The position numbers and the translations under genes were made by a program. A stretch of DNA of 64,000 bases from Limnovirga soli (lineage in GTDB: Bacteria > Bacteroidota > Bacteroidia > Chitinophagales > Chitinophagaceae): assembly GCF_013106755.1 (NCBI RefSeq), contig NZ_WHPF01000016.1, forward strand, positions 1-64,000. Reading direction: 5' to 3'. Shown piece after piece: positions 45,994 to 54,185 of this stretch. The notes beneath the pieces are model-generated. The model was not told where the DNA came from. It did not search any database and saw only the letters and a program-made list of their open reading frames with translations. Position 1 is the first letter of the stretch. Every line of letters begins with the position of its first letter.

Positions 45994-47100
45994 ATGAAAA
46001 AGAATATGCTGGTTATTGTTCGCTGGGTGGTGGGTATATTGTTTATTTTTTCTGGCCTGGTAAAAGCCAACGACCCTCTGGGCTTAAGTTACAAGATGCA
46101 GGAGTTTTTTGAAGTGTTTCACCTGGAAAGCCTGAATGGGGTGGCTTTGGCTTTTTCATTAATAATGAATGTGTTTGAAGTGTTGGCCGGCGTAGCCGTA
46201 ATTATTGGCTGGCGCATGCGTTTGTTTAGCTGGCTATTATTACTGCTGATTATATTTTTTACCTTTTTAACAGGCTATGCCTATTTGTCGGGTAATATTA
46301 AGACCTGTGGTTGTTTTGGTGATTGTCTTCCCCTTACCGCTCAAACATCTTTTATAAAAGATGTGATTTTACTGGTATTAATATTGTTCCTTTTTATAAA
46401 TACGAAACATATTCATGCGGCATTTACCAGTCCATTACCTGTGGTGTTATTATTGGTTTGTGTGGCCTCGGTATCATGGATGCAATCCTATGTATTACAT
46501 CATCTTCCATTCAGGGATTGCCTGCCTTATAAGGTAGGAGACAATATTTTGGCCAATATGGAAGCTCCTGATGGTATGGGAGATATTTATGATGTGGTAT
46601 TTACTTATAAGCATAACGGACAAACCATCGATTACAAAGCAGATAATTTGCCGGCAGACCTTGATTCTACCTATGAGTTTGTAGACCGTTCTCAAAAACT
46701 AGTTAAAAAGGGGGTTGAACCAAAAATTCAGGAGTTTGCATTAAATGCGCTTAGTGGGGCTGATACTACAGAAACCATTCTAACACAATCTCACGCCTAT
46801 GTAATGCTATGGATAAACGATTTTTCTAATAGTGAAGCATGGCATAATGCCGATTTTGATAAATTGTTAAATGATTTGTCGGCCAAATCAACCCCCTTTT
46901 TTATTGTTACATCTGCCAAAGAAAAAGCTATTGAAATGTTTGGCAACAATAGCAAAATAACTATTCTTGTTTGTGATGGTACTGTAATAAAAACAGCCGC
47001 AAGGGTTAACCCCACTTATTTTTATATGAATGCTGCAGAAGTAAAAGCCAAAAACAGCTATTTGGATATTGAAGCTTTTACAAATGCTATTGGCAAGTAG
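45994..47100 (+). CDS. BT_3928-like membrane protein with DoxX-type domain and thioredoxin-like end
   Basis: The N-terminal 140 residues form four membrane helices of the DoxX/MauE type, with RWVVGILFIFSGLVKANDPLG (10-30) and a CxCFGDC cysteine cluster at 105-111. The remaining ~200 residues are soluble, with DKLLNDLSAKSTPFFIVTSA, resembling a thioredoxin-like redox domain without a CxxC. This layout matches a family found throughout Bacteroidota and named after BT_3928. The function is not known; a role in thiol redox at the membrane is an inference. It follows the DUF1599 gene by 21 bp. Confidence 0.8.
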   Translation: MKKNMLVIVRWVVGILFIFSGLVKANDPLGLSYKMQEFFEVFHLESLNGVALAFSLIMNVFEVLAGVAVIIGWRMRLFSWLLLLLIIFFTFLTGYAYLSGNIKTCGCFGDCLPLTAQTSFIKDVILLVLILFLFINTKHIHAAFTSPLPVVLLLVCVASVSWMQSYVLHHLPFRDCLPYKVGDNILANMEAPDGMGDIYDVVFTYKHNGQTIDYKADNLPADLDSTYEFVDRSQKLVKKGVEPKIQEFALNALSGADTTETILTQSHAYVMLWINDFSNSEAWHNADFDKLLNDLSAKSTPFFIVTSAKEKAIEMFGNNSKITILVCDGTVIKTAARVNPTYFYMNAAEVKAKNSYLDIEAFTNAIGK

Positions 47101-47428
47101 TTGAAAAAGGTATTTTTCATAACCAGCCATAATAAATTATTAGGTAATTTATTATACAAAATAATCATTAATGGGTACTTGTAGGCCTAAACCTTGCATT
47201 AATGCATATAGGTTAGCGTGATGCTTACCAAAATAAAAAATAAGCTTTTAGGGAATAACGCTTTTTTGTACTGTTAAACATTTTGGCCCATAAACTGTAT
47301 CTTATTATAGACCCACGGGTAAGGGTATATTAAATAAATATATGTGGCCCCATTGATGAAAATCATGCTTTTTTTACAACTGAATTTTTAATATTAACAT
47401 AGTAAATAACCAAAGTAAATACCAATTT
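47101..47428. other. Unassigned 328-bp intergenic region
   Basis: The stretch is AT-rich. I see no repeat core, RNA gene or clear promoter here; it is one of the few long gaps without a GCGACGC repeat. Confidence 0.5.
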
Positions 47429-47875
47429 ATGCGTACAATAAGAGATGTATTATTACAAAAAGGGCCACATTTTAATTTTATTGATGCCGAAGCAACTGTA
47501 CTAGATGCCATTCATACCATGAAGAGCAAGAATATCAGTTATCTTATTGTTACAGAAAATGCACAGTATATGGGCATAGTTTCAGAGAGAGATTATACCC
47601 ATAAGGTAATTCTGGAAAACAAGCATTCTGCCACTACGGTTGTAAAAGAAATCATGACCAGGGATTTACCTATAATTGGCATTAATAATACGCCCGAAGA
47701 ATGTATGGTTATCATGAATGCTTCAAAATCGCGTTATTTACCCGTATTTGATGGACTTGATTTTAAAGGCGTTATTACCATCCACGATTTAATGCGTGAA
47801 GCCATTTTACAAAATGAGCAAAGTTCTGCGGCTATGAAAAAAGCCATGGAAGATAAGTCGTTGAAATTTTATTAG
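47429..47875 (+). CDS. CBS-domain protein
   Basis: The 148-residue protein is a tandem CBS pair (Bateman module): first repeat about 8-64 (ATVLDAIHTMKSKNISYLIV, MGIVSERDYTHKVI), second about 72-130 (VKEIMTRDLPIIGINNTPEE, FKGVITIHDLMREAI). Such stand-alone modules bind adenine nucleotides and regulate partner proteins. No partner is linked here. It stands alone and converges on the DciA-like gene. Confidence 0.93.
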   Translation: MRTIRDVLLQKGPHFNFIDAEATVLDAIHTMKSKNISYLIVTENAQYMGIVSERDYTHKVILENKHSATTVVKEIMTRDLPIIGINNTPEECMVIMNASKSRYLPVFDGLDFKGVITIHDLMREAILQNEQSSAAMKKAMEDKSLKFY

Positions 47876-47902
47876 CAGTACATGTGTTTTTTTAAATTGG
47901 TT

Positions 47903-47975
47903 ATTAGCCAGGCAGTATCAATAAATGATGCTTACCTTGCGTCGCACTCTTGTACTGTTGAATATAATGCAGCAG
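47903..47975 (+). repeat. GCGACGC repeat copy 26 (type A, forward)
   Basis: Left box TTAGCCAGGCAGTA, core 47930-47955 with GCTTACCTTGCGTCGCACTC, right box GCAGCA. It lies between the convergent CBS and DciA-like genes. Confidence 0.9.
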
Positions 47976-47996
47976 GGAAGGCGATTCTGAAGCAAA

Positions 47997-48281
47997 TCAG
48001 CGGATTACAATTTGCTTAATTACATTTTCACCCATTACTTCATTAATTCTTTCTATAATTTTCTCTTTTTGATAAACCAGTTCCTCTTTAAGCGGGCCCA
48101 CAGCGGTTTGTATAAACAGGGTCTGGTTTATTATTTCTATCTTATCGGTGTGTTTGGCAATGGTTTTGCCCATTATATCAGCCCAAACACTTTCTATCTG
48201 TGCAGAACGAATTCCGTTTTTTAGCTTGCTTTTATCCAGAAACTGTTTTAATGCATCGCCTAATGCCAGTAATTGTGCCAT
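47997..48281 (-). CDS. DUF721/DciA-like protein
   Basis: The 94-residue protein matches the DUF721 family: ALKQFLDKSKLKNGIRSAQI near the start, VWADIMGKTIAKHTDKIEII in the middle and VGPLKEELVYQKEKIIERIN near the end. In other bacteria DUF721 members (DciA) load the replicative helicase, and that may be the role here. It stands alone beside two tRNA genes. A possible degenerate type B repeat is at 48359-48395 upstream, too altered to count. Confidence 0.85.
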   Translation of the reverse strand: MAQLLALGDALKQFLDKSKLKNGIRSAQIESVWADIMGKTIAKHTDKIEIINQTLFIQTAVGPLKEELVYQKEKIIERINEVMGENVIKQIVIR

Positions 48282-48444
48282 GGCGTAAAAGTAAAGCGTT
48301 TACCATTGTACAGGCAAATAAATAAATGGCTTTTTGCATTAAATTATGCACATGATTATTAATGCTGCTGGCAGGTTTTTTGAACCAGCGCTAAAGCATG
48401 TAAAACAAAAAAATCCCTCTTTAACAGAGAGATTTTCTTTTATG

Positions 48445-48518
48445 TAGCGAGGATGGGAATTGAACCCATCACCTCAGGGTTATGAATCCTGCGCTCTAAC
48501 CAACTGAGCTACCTCGCC
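48445..48518 (-). tRNA. tRNA-Met (anticodon CAT)
   Basis: The 74-nt cloverleaf has acceptor GGCGAGG, D-arm GCTCAGTTGGTTAGAGC, anticodon loop TTCATAA and T-arm GGGTTCAATTCCC. The first pair is G-U, unlike most initiators, so it is the elongator form or a lysidine-modified tRNA-Ile. CCA is not encoded. Confidence 0.93.
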
Positions 48519-48528
48519 AAACGGGCGG

Positions 48529-48560
48529 CAAAAATAGGAGTTTTCTTCTAAAAAAATCAA
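48529..48560 (-). promoter_or_regulatory. Putative tRNA-Met promoter
   Basis: On the minus strand a TTG (48560-48558) is followed 21 nt later by TATTTTTG (48536-48529), 10 nt before the tRNA. Confidence 0.6.
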
Positions 48561-48628
48561 TTCAAACCTGTGCTTTTTTTGAACAGTATATTTTTGGGTA
48601 AATCAGTTCTTGTATTCCATTGTTTTAA

Positions 48629-48700
48629 GCAGCATATTGTTATGAACCCCGAAGTGAGTGACACAACAGGCGATGCTATAAAATACTACTGCCGGTAACC
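48629..48700 (-). repeat. GCGACGC repeat copy 27 (type C, reverse)
   Basis: GAAGTGAGTGACACAACAGG at 48651-48670, then CGATGC, ending TGCCGGTAACC. The usual GTAC lead is changed to CCCCG. It lies between tRNA-Met and tRNA-Ala. Confidence 0.8.
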
Positions 48701-48738
48701 AAATATTGCAGAAGGTGATTGTAAAACAACTAAAATTA

Positions 48739-48760
48739 AAAAAGCCCCTTGCGGGGCTTA
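48739..48760 (-). terminator. tRNA-Ala terminator
   Basis: AGCCCC and GGGGCT pair around TTGC; on the minus strand TTTTTT follows. It lies 8 bp downstream of tRNA-Ala. Confidence 0.88.
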
Positions 48761-48767
48761 AAGCTTG

Positions 48768-48841
<74 letters not shown>

Positions 48842-48851
48842 AAGCGGATTG

Positions 48852-48882
48852 CAAAAATAGGGGTACTGGTTATAGTTACAAA
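48852..48882 (-). promoter_or_regulatory. Promoter of tRNA-Ala
   Basis: Minus strand: TTTG (48882-48879), exactly 19 nt, TATTTTTG (48859-48852), 10 nt before the tRNA. It has the same spacing as the tRNA-Lys promoter. Confidence 0.85.
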
Positions 48883-48920
48883 ACCAAATTATAGATTTTT
48901 GCTGCTTTTTTTCCACATGG

Positions 48921-49661
48921 CTACAGGCCCAGTATTTCTTTTAGCTTTAAATAACCTGCTTTACTTACGGGTATGCGTACACCTGTGCTTAATAATACAA
49001 GATGGCTTTCCCTTTCGTGTGGGTCTATACGCGTTATGAGTTGTGTATTAATAATATAAGAACGGTGTACCCTGGCAAATTGATAGAGTTGCAGGCTTTC
49101 TTCAAAAAACTGCATGGTTTTCTTTTTTAGAAATATACCATCGCCTGCAATAATTTTTACATAGTCATCTGCAGCTTCCAGGTACTGCACCTGGTGTACA
49201 GGTATAATTTTTATTTTACCGCCATCTTTTACAACAATGCGGTTGCTTTGTATGCCAGTAGCTGCGGCGGTTTCTACCACTGCTTTTAGTTTTTCATCGC
49301 TGCTGCTTTTTTGTACAGCGGCAATTTTTTGCAGGGCTTTGTTAAACCTATCAGCACTAAAAGGCTTTAGTAAATAATCTACCGCATGGGTTTCAAATGC
49401 TTTAATGGCATATTCTTCAAAAGCTGTGGTAAATATTACTGCAGGAGGATTATCAATCAGTTCCAGCATTTCAAATCCATTTATTTTAGGCATTTGAATA
49501 TCCAAAAAAATCAAATCAGGCTGGTGCTGCTGAATAGCTTTTAGTCCTTCAAAACCATCATTACATTCCTGTACCAGTTCAATATCTGGGTGCTGTAACA
49601 GGTATTCTTTTACAATGCTTCTTGCCAATGGCTCATCATCAATAATCAGGGCTTTCATCAT
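48921..49661 (-). CDS. LytTR-family response regulator
   Basis: This 246-residue two-component regulator has a receiver domain (1-120) with acidic pair Asp8/Asp9, phospho-acceptor Asp54 in LIFLDIQMPKINGFEMLE, and Lys in LLKPFSADRF. The C-terminal LytTR DNA-binding domain (about 140-246) has VQYLEAADDYVKIIAGDG and FARVHRSYIIN. Its start overlaps the stop of the upstream sensor kinase by 4 nt (ATGA), so the pair is co-expressed. Targets may include nearby genes such as the LiaF-like gene, which is inference. Confidence 0.94.
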   Translation of the reverse strand: MMKALIIDDEPLARSIVKEYLLQHPDIELVQECNDGFEGLKAIQQHQPDLIFLDIQMPKINGFEMLELIDNPPAVIFTTAFEEYAIKAFETHAVDYLLKPFSADRFNKALQKIAAVQKSSSDEKLKAVVETAAATGIQSNRIVVKDGGKIKIIPVHQVQYLEAADDYVKIIAGDGIFLKKKTMQFFEESLQLYQFARVHRSYIINTQLITRIDPHERESHLVLLSTGVRIPVSKAGYLKLKEILGL

Positions 49662-50701
49662 GCCGGTTGCGGTATTATAATAGTGGTTATAAAATTATTA
49701 TGTTCAATGGTGGTTTGCAACAGGTCTTGCCTGGCAAATAACAAAAACAATCTTCTTTTAATAGATGCCAGACCAAAACCGGTACCCTGTAAAGGGGTGG
49801 TTGTTTCTTCATCAAAAGGGTTGGTTACTTTTATTTCCAAAATATCATTTAGCCGTTGGGCTTCTATGGTAATTAATACTTCGCCTACAGTATCGTATAA
49901 ACCAAATTTAATGGCATTTTCTACCACCGGCTGTAAAAGCAAGGCAGGTAATTTTTGTGTTAAAGCCTCCTCATTGCACTGTATGGCTGTTTGCAGACGG
50001 TACCCAAACCGCACTTTTTCAATATCCAGGTATAATTGCAGGTATTCCAGTTCCTCGGTAAGGGTGCTCCATTGCTGATCATCGCGCCGCAGGGTACCTC
50101 TTAAAAAATCTGAAAGCTGTTGTATCATATGCCTGGCCTTCTCTGGCTGCGTACCTGTTAATGCGCTTATTGAATTAAGGCTGTTGAACAAAAAATGTGG
50201 CTGTAATTGCTGCCTTAGTTTAAATAATTCGGCTTCTTTTGCCAGCCTGGCTGCATCGTTTTTGCGGTTAATGGTATTTTGCTGCTCCTGCTGCGTGTAC
50301 CACAATACACTTAAAATAGCCATACTGCCAATTAATAAAAATCCCATGGCAAACCGCAGGGTGTAAGAGTTTTGTAGCATGTGTATATATGCCGCATTGC
50401 CACTAAACAAAAAACTAAACCCCATCTTTGTAAGCAACAACCAGCCTCCGCTAAGGCTAAGACTAATTACCAGGATATACCAGTATTTTTCATCACGCGG
50501 TAAGTAGTATTGCATGTTATTGCTTATCAGCAAACAGCAGCCTGCTAATAAGGCATTGCTAAAAATGCTATCGGTAATGGTGGCAACGCTAAAAGGCAAA
50601 CCGGTATTTACCAGTATCGCCAACATAATAATGGCCCAAATAATCCACCAAATGCTAAAGGCGATTTTAAACTTAGCGTCAGATAAAATATTGTTGGCCA
50701 A
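49658..50701 (-). CDS. LytS/YehU-type sensor histidine kinase
   Basis: The 347-residue kinase has four membrane helices in the first 135 residues with no large periplasmic domain, then a coiled linker, and the His_kinase domain with phospho-acceptor His169 in LRQQLQPHFLFNSLNSISAL. The ATP-binding part includes LPALLLQPVVENAIKFGLYD and GTGFGLASIKRRLFLLF. The only in-frame start upstream of the first helix is TTG at 50701, 7 bp after the DUF4288 stop. The signal is unknown. It overlaps the LytTR regulator gene by 4 nt. Confidence 0.93.
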   Translation of the reverse strand: MANNILSDAKFKIAFSIWWIIWAIIMLAILVNTGLPFSVATITDSIFSNALLAGCCLLISNNMQYYLPRDEKYWYILVISLSLSGGWLLLTKMGFSFLFSGNAAYIHMLQNSYTLRFAMGFLLIGSMAILSVLWYTQQEQQNTINRKNDAARLAKEAELFKLRQQLQPHFLFNSLNSISALTGTQPEKARHMIQQLSDFLRGTLRRDDQQWSTLTEELEYLQLYLDIEKVRFGYRLQTAIQCNEEALTQKLPALLLQPVVENAIKFGLYDTVGEVLITIEAQRLNDILEIKVTNPFDEETTTPLQGTGFGLASIKRRLFLLFARQDLLQTTIEHNNFITTIIIPQPA

Positions 50702-50708
50702 AAGATGT

Positions 50709-51071
50709 TTAGTTTAATGGAACTGATTTGCAAATACTGCTTTCCAAAATAAATGTAGCTTTTCTCATGGTATGTTGCATATATTTTACAGCATCATTTT
50801 CTTCATGAATGGTAGAAAACATTTCAGCACCATCAATCAGCTGATTAAAAATATGCAGTTCACTAACATCAATAAATTTCCAGTATAAAGGTTTATTATT
50901 TGCTTTTGTATGGTGGTCCTGTTCTTTCTCGCCCAGTAAACGGGCTTTATAAAAAGCGTGTAACTCATCTTCTGCCTGTATTACACGCAACTGTTCATCA
51001 AACTGAGTAGTATTGCCTCCATCGGGGCTGGCAATGCGGAAAACAAGTTTGGCTAAATACCAGTTTTGCAT
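50709..51071 (-). CDS. DUF4288 protein
   Basis: The 120-residue soluble protein begins MQNWYLAKLVFRIASPDGGN and continues QFDEQLRVIQAEDELHAFYK, the DUF4288 signature. Its function is unknown. It lies 7 bp upstream of the LytS-type kinase gene on the same strand, which suggests a DUF4288-lytS-lytR operon. Confidence 0.85.
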   Translation of the reverse strand: MQNWYLAKLVFRIASPDGGNTTQFDEQLRVIQAEDELHAFYKARLLGEKEQDHHTKANNKPLYWKFIDVSELHIFNQLIDGAEMFSTIHEENDAVKYMQHTMRKATFILESSICKSVPLN

Positions 51072-51134
51072 ATTGGTTAATTTATTTGGTATCAGAAATA
51101 AGTAAATGGTTAAATAAAAATTTATTGCTTTTTG

Positions 51135-51206
51135 TTACCGGCTGTATCAATAATAATGAAGCTTTACTTGCCACGCTCGGTTCAAGGTTCCTCTTACATG
51201 GCAACT
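51135..51206 (+). repeat. GCGACGC repeat copy 28 (type B, forward)
   Basis: This is the only forward type B copy: GCTTTACTTGCCACGCTCGG then TTCAAGGTTCCTCTT (51161-51194), left box TTACCGGC, right end TGGCAAC. It separates the DUF4288 and LiaF-like genes. Confidence 0.87.
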
Positions 51207-51255
51207 TTTTAAATGGAGTAGGATATTCATTTGGTAAATACCCTACGCCATTTGT

Positions 51256-52029
51256 TTATCCAAAGCTGGTAATTTCCAATCCGCCAAAAATGGTGTTGCC
51301 TTTTAAAATCAATATTTTATTGGGGTCTACGCGGGTAGCAACTACGGGTCTTTTATCTTCTACGCCACCAAAAACAGCGGTAATTTCAGTTTTTACATCC
51401 CAGTGTGGAGGTACCACCAGTTTGGTGCCACCAAATACCTGATTGGCTTCCAATACCACAGTTCCTTGAATGTCAGCCTGCGAAAGGTCAACTTGTGCAC
51501 CACCCATAAAGCAGTTTATTTCACCTCCTTTAAAATTCTTTGACACTATGATTTTATTGGCTCCGCCAAATACCGAATTCACTTCAATATACTCGCCCTC
51601 ATCAGTGCTGGCAAATGAGCTGGAAGTACCCATTGTAGGGTTATAGCCTTTCCAGGAATGACGCATTTTACGCCAGTTATCATCTCTTTTCCAGCTATGT
51701 TTGGGGCGGGTAATAAATATTAAACCCACTGCAATTACTGCAATTGGTACAAAATACATATGCAGGTTTATATCTGTTACCATATCATCCCATAAAAAAA
51801 TACCGCCTACCGCTATCAGTATAAGCCAGCTGCCACCTTTAAAATTGCTTTGAAAGCCTTTTAGTACGCCAATACCTATTAAAAGCATTTGCCATGATAA
51901 TACCCAGGAAGGCAATCCAATATTTAATTTATCGGCAAATAATAGTATACCCACGGCAATTAGGAAAAGTCCGGTCCAAACACGGTTATTATTGTTTTTT
52001 GTTAGTTGAGTTTCTTGTTGCTGTTCCAT
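51256..52029 (-). CDS. LiaF-like membrane protein
   Basis: The 257 residues contain a LiaI-LiaF-type membrane region (about 16-110, three to four short helices, RVWTGLFLIAVGILLFADKL) and a C-terminal beta-solenoid-like domain (about 145-257) with VNSVFGGANKIIVSKNFKGG, CFMGGAQVDLSQ, VFGGTKLVVPPHWDV and TIFGGLEI. In Firmicutes LiaF controls the LiaRS cell-envelope stress system; here a LytTR/LytS pair is next door. A role in envelope sensing is plausible but unproven. A type B repeat lies between it and the DUF4288 gene. Confidence 0.87.
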   Translation of the reverse strand: MEQQQETQLTKNNNNRVWTGLFLIAVGILLFADKLNIGLPSWVLSWQMLLIGIGVLKGFQSNFKGGSWLILIAVGGIFLWDDMVTDINLHMYFVPIAVIAVGLIFITRPKHSWKRDDNWRKMRHSWKGYNPTMGTSSSFASTDEGEYIEVNSVFGGANKIIVSKNFKGGEINCFMGGAQVDLSQADIQGTVVLEANQVFGGTKLVVPPHWDVKTEITAVFGGVEDKRPVVATRVDPNKILILKGNTIFGGLEITSFG

Positions 52030-52161
52030 TGTATTGTAGTTTTTGTTTTGATTGATGACTCAAAACTATATAAAGCCTGTTTTGCTGAAAAGGCAGAATA
52101 GGTTGTTATGCCAAAAGCGTAGGTAAAGCCGGTTAAAATATCGGTGAAAATGCAGGGGATT

Positions 52162-53094
52162 TTATTCCGAAGGTAAACCGGGTGTATTTTTTTGCCAGCT
52201 AATTACAAAAATGCCTGTTAATACCAGTATGGTGCCTATAATTTGTGTGGCCACAATAGGTTCGCCCAAAAATATATGTGCCTGTATAATGGTTGATACC
52301 GGCCCAATACTGGTTACTACGGCAGAATTGTTAGAGCCAATTTTTTTTATGCCATAGCTCAGCATAAAGGAGGGAATAACAGTAGCAGCAATGGCCAGCA
52401 AAATAACATATTGCAATAGTTCTTTACTCCACACAATACTGCTAAAAGAGGATGTGATGAGGAAATGGGTAAATATACCAGCAGTTGCCGTTAGCATAGC
52501 ATAAGTGGTAAACTTAGAAGCGCCTATTTTAGGTATTAATTGTCCGCTGCTAACCAGATAGCAAGAATAGGTAACTGCACATAGAAAAATAAGAAAACAG
52601 CCCCATAAAAAATTAGGGGTGGAATTATCGAAATGCAATTCGCCAAAGAAGGCCAGGCCAATACCAACATAGGTTATTAATAAGGCCAACTGTTGCTGGC
52701 GGTTTATTTTTTGTTTAAACCAGGCGGCATTTATTAATACTACAAATGTGGGGTACAAAAATAAAATCAGCCTTTCCATGCCGGCGGACACATATTGTAA
52801 TCCTACAAAATCTAGCAGGCTGCTAATATAATAACCCAGTATACCTGTAACGCTGATGAGAATCCACTCTTTGCGGGTTAAGGCAATATTATCTTTTTTA
52901 TTATTGTTGAAAAAAGCAGCACCAACATAAAAAGGCGTGGAAAAAAGCATTCGCAGCGTTAGCAATGATAAGGCTGGTATAGCCAAATCGGCGAATGCTT
53001 TTTTTATGATAATAGCTTTGGTGGAGAATAATACAGATCCCACAAAGGTTATTATAAACCCAACCAGATAATTTTTTTGTTTGGCATCTGACAT
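52162..53094 (-). CDS. EamA family (DMT) transporter
   Basis: The 310-residue transporter has ten membrane helices in two EamA repeats (about 10-140 and 158-302). The second repeat ends with AHIFLGEPIVATQIIGTILV, the family hallmark, and a basic tail. It is clearly different from the other EamA gene at 26488. Its substrate is unknown. It lies 132 bp upstream of the LiaF-like gene on the same strand, probably as a separate unit. Confidence 0.9.
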   Translation of the reverse strand: MSDAKQKNYLVGFIITFVGSVLFSTKAIIIKKAFADLAIPALSLLTLRMLFSTPFYVGAAFFNNNKKDNIALTRKEWILISVTGILGYYISSLLDFVGLQYVSAGMERLILFLYPTFVVLINAAWFKQKINRQQQLALLITYVGIGLAFFGELHFDNSTPNFLWGCFLIFLCAVTYSCYLVSSGQLIPKIGASKFTTYAMLTATAGIFTHFLITSSFSSIVWSKELLQYVILLAIAATVIPSFMLSYGIKKIGSNNSAVVTSIGPVSTIIQAHIFLGEPIVATQIIGTILVLTGIFVISWQKNTPGLPSE

Positions 53095-53137
53095 TCAAAA
53101 AATATATGGATAATGAAGTGCTGTTGGCTGTTGTTAA

Positions 53138-53206
53138 GCTGCTGGCAGCGATGAACGTACAAGAGTGCGACGCAAGTAAAGCTGAATAGTATTACTTAGG
53201 CCTGGT
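53138..53206 (-). repeat. GCGACGC repeat copy 29 (type A, reverse)
   Basis: Core GTACAAGAGTGCGACGCAAG then TAAAGC (53157-53182), ending AGGCCTGGTAC; GCTGGCAGC on the other side. It lies between dapD and the EamA gene. Confidence 0.9.
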
Positions 53207-53232
53207 ACATAAAATGTACGATTTAATCCTAT

Positions 53233-54045
53233 TTAAACGCTTACATTAAAATCTCTCAATGCATCGTTCAGACTTGTTTTAAGATCGGTGCTAGGTTTGC
53301 GTTGTCCAATAATTAACGCACAGCTTACCCCGAATGAACCGGCTGCAAAATCTTTATTATAAGTGCCAGGAATAACTACACTTCTTGCCGGTACACGGCC
53401 TTTATATTCAATAGGTGATGGCCCGCTTACATCAATGATTTTGGTGGATTGGGTAAGCACCACATTGGCTCCCAGTACTGCTTCTTTTTCAACAATTACA
53501 CCTTCCACAACTATGCAGCGGCTGCCAATAAAACATCCATCTTCAATAATAACGGGGGTAGCCTGCAGTGGTTCTAGTACACCGCCAATGCCTACGCCAC
53601 CGCTAAGGTGAACGCCTTTGCCAATTTGTGCGCAACTGCCTACAGTGGCCCAAGTATCAACCATGGTGCCTTCATCTACATAGGCGCCAATATTTACATA
53701 GCTGGGCATAAGCACTACATTTTTGGCAAGATATGCGCCATAGCGTGCCACTGCATGTGGTACGGCACGTACACCCAATTCTTTGTAATTGCTTTTAAGC
53801 AGCATTTTATCGTAAAACTCAAACGGTTCAATGGTCCAGGTTTGCATTTGCTGAATGCCAAAATACATAAGAATAGCTTGTTTAACCCATTCATTCACCA
53901 CCCAGCCATTTTCGGTTGGGGCTGCGGTACGAAGGCGGCCTTTATCCACTTCTTCAATAACTGCACGTACTGCATTGCTATAGGTTTCGTCTTTTAATAA
54001 CTCACGGTTACTCCATGCTTCGTTAATAAGATTCTTTAGATCCAT
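53233..54045 (-). CDS. dapD: 2,3,4,5-tetrahydropyridine-2,6-dicarboxylate N-succinyltransferase
   Basis: DapD succinylates tetrahydrodipicolinate in the succinylase branch of lysine and meso-diaminopimelate synthesis. From the ATG at 54045 the protein has 270 residues. The helical N-terminal domain is followed by a left-handed beta-helix with hexapeptides such as VNIGAYVDEGTMVDTWATVG, CAQIGKGVHLSGGVGIGGVL and the end block SVVIPGTYNKDF. The frame extends to 54114, but the extra residues are not family-like. TATGTTTG on the minus strand about 18 nt before the ATG is a probable -7 element. Confidence 0.96.
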   Translation of the reverse strand: MDLKNLINEAWSNRELLKDETYSNAVRAVIEEVDKGRLRTAAPTENGWVVNEWVKQAILMYFGIQQMQTWTIEPFEFYDKMLLKSNYKELGVRAVPHAVARYGAYLAKNVVLMPSYVNIGAYVDEGTMVDTWATVGSCAQIGKGVHLSGGVGIGGVLEPLQATPVIIEDGCFIGSRCIVVEGVIVEKEAVLGANVVLTQSTKIIDVSGPSPIEYKGRVPARSVVIPGTYNKDFAAGSFGVSCALIIGQRKPSTDLKTSLNDALRDFNVSV

Positions 54046-54062
54046 TGCGCTTCGTTTTTTTG

Positions 54063-54070
54063 CAAACATA
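54063..54070 (-). promoter_or_regulatory. Putative dapD -7 element
   Basis: TATGTTTG fits TAnnTTTG and ends 17 nt before the dapD ATG. No clear TTTG at -33. Confidence 0.45.
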
Positions 54071-54101
54071 AACATTATGTATAAAAGCGGTTGACTGAAA
54101 C

Positions 54102-54109
54102 TATTTTTG
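54102..54109 (+). promoter_or_regulatory. Putative -7 element of the glycosyltransferase gene
   Basis: TATTTTTG matches TAnnTTTG. It would place transcription start near 54115, so translation at 54147 or 54186 is favoured over 54120. Confidence 0.45.
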
Positions 54110-54185
54110 CACAATAGGGATGTGCATTTTTATTTGCATTTTTGCAATGGATATTAGCGCATCTTCACCAATAAAAGCGGGCAGC

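Noticed and set aside
48359-48395. A further type B repeat (GAACCAGCGCTAAAGC)
   Set aside because: The resemblance is partial: the GTGGCAAG segment is missing. Not counted among the 33.
53233-54119. Extended dapD start at 54114
   Set aside because: The extra residues are not DapD-like and would cover its probable -7 element.
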